A stretch of DNA of 13,605 nucleotides. It comes from Undivivens sp041654215. Lineage in GTDB: Bacteria; Omnitrophota; Gorgyraeia; Gygaellales; Profunditerraquicolaceae. A program made the position numbers and the translations under genes. The notes beneath the pieces were generated by a model that was not told the DNA's origin, searched no databases, and saw nothing but the letters and a program-made list of their open reading frames with translations. The stretch is from positions 1-13,605 of the forward strand of contig JBAZDY010000039.1 in assembly GCA_041654215.1 (NCBI GenBank). The letters are read 5' to 3'. Of the stretch, positions 13,441 to 13,605 are shown in pieces. The stretch's first letter is position 1. Every line of letters begins with the position of its first letter.

Positions 13441-13579
13441 TTGGCCAATAGGATGGCCAAGTATTCACCTGTGTGTTACACCTTGGCCAATAGGATGGCC
13501 AAGTATTCACCTGTGTGTTACACCTTGGCCAATAGGATGGCCAAGTATTCACCTGTGTGTTACACCTTGGCCAATAGGA
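13441..13579. repeat. 42-bp tandem repeat array, three full copies plus a partial
   Basis: Three identical 42-bp units occupy 13441-13482, 13483-13524 and 13525-13566. A fourth keeps only its first 13 bases (13567-13579). The eight bases before unit 1 (GTTGCACC) match the unit end (GTTACACC) except for one base, so the array starts slightly earlier in degenerate form. Each unit contains an inverted repeat, CTTGGCC-AATAGGAT-GGCCAAG, that includes two TGGCCA palindromes 12 bp apart. Units abut with no spacers, which rules out CRISPR. The period is four helical turns and also 14 codons. Perfect identity suggests recent amplification or active homogenisation. No function is assigned. Confidence 0.93.
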
Positions 13580-13605
13580 ATAACACTTTGCCCCTGAGTG
13601 GAATT
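13580..13605. other. Right edge, degenerate repeat remnant
   Basis: After the truncated fourth unit, ATAACACTTTGCCC loosely resembles the unit junction TTACACCTTGGCC, so this may be a decayed copy or the start of the far flank. The window ends before that can be judged. Confidence 0.3.

Noticed and set aside
13441..13579. CRISPR array
   Set aside because: The 42-bp units directly abut each other with no variable spacers, and there are no cas genes in the window.

Overview
The window is about 13.6 kb of bacterial chromosome. It holds one long run of co-directional core genes on the + strand (1-9846), a short intergenic and regulatory stretch with one small unrecognised gene (about 9847-10568), a large convergent carbohydrate-phosphorylase gene on the - strand (10632-13322), and an array of 42-bp tandem repeats at the right edge (13441-13579). 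Mixed GC, heavy use of ATA for Ile, tightly overlapping genes and the aromatic/cmk/lepA/lepB gene order remind me of an uncultivated PVC-type lineage such as Candidatus Omnitrophota. That assignment is an impression from gene style; nothing in the window proves it.

Region 1 (1-1586) covers DNA maintenance: the 3' end of ruvC, ruvA (ATGA overlap), then scpB after an 87-bp gap. RuvC and RuvA resolve and migrate Holliday junctions. ScpB is the kleisin-associated subunit of the SMC chromosome-organising complex.

Region 2 (1555-5634) is a phenylalanine/tyrosine module: pheA (chorismate mutase, prephenate dehydratase and ACT domain), a HisC-type aminotransferase, aroF (type I-beta DAHP synthase with an N-terminal regulatory domain) and tyrA (prephenate dehydrogenase). 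Together they cover shikimate-pathway entry, both branches from chorismate and probably the final transamination. The middle shikimate genes are not here. No aroA lies between tyrA and cmk, a position where it is often found. Two intercistronic RNA hairpins flank the aminotransferase gene.

Region 3 (5635-9846) is a compact housekeeping string: cmk, lepA, lepB, pgsA and plsY. Each start overlaps or touches the preceding stop, so translational coupling is likely. These genes provide CMP/dCMP phosphorylation, the translation factor EF4, signal peptidase I and two steps of phospholipid synthesis.

Region 4 (9847-10631) is AT-rich. It carries a perfect 12-bp palindrome, a strong extended -10 promoter, a leader of about 175 nt with a 10-bp inverted repeat, and a 110-residue basic protein that I cannot assign.

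Region 5 (10632-13322, - strand) encodes a GH94-family inverting phosphorylase with the DWND and TG motifs. Its sugar substrate cannot be read from sequence alone.

Region 6 (13323-13605) contains small palindromes and three identical 42-bp repeats plus a truncated fourth, each with an internal CTTGGCC/GGCCAAG inverted repeat. There are no spacers, so this is not a CRISPR array. I found no clearly new enzymatic system. The best leads are the repeat array and the promoter-leader-small-protein unit.
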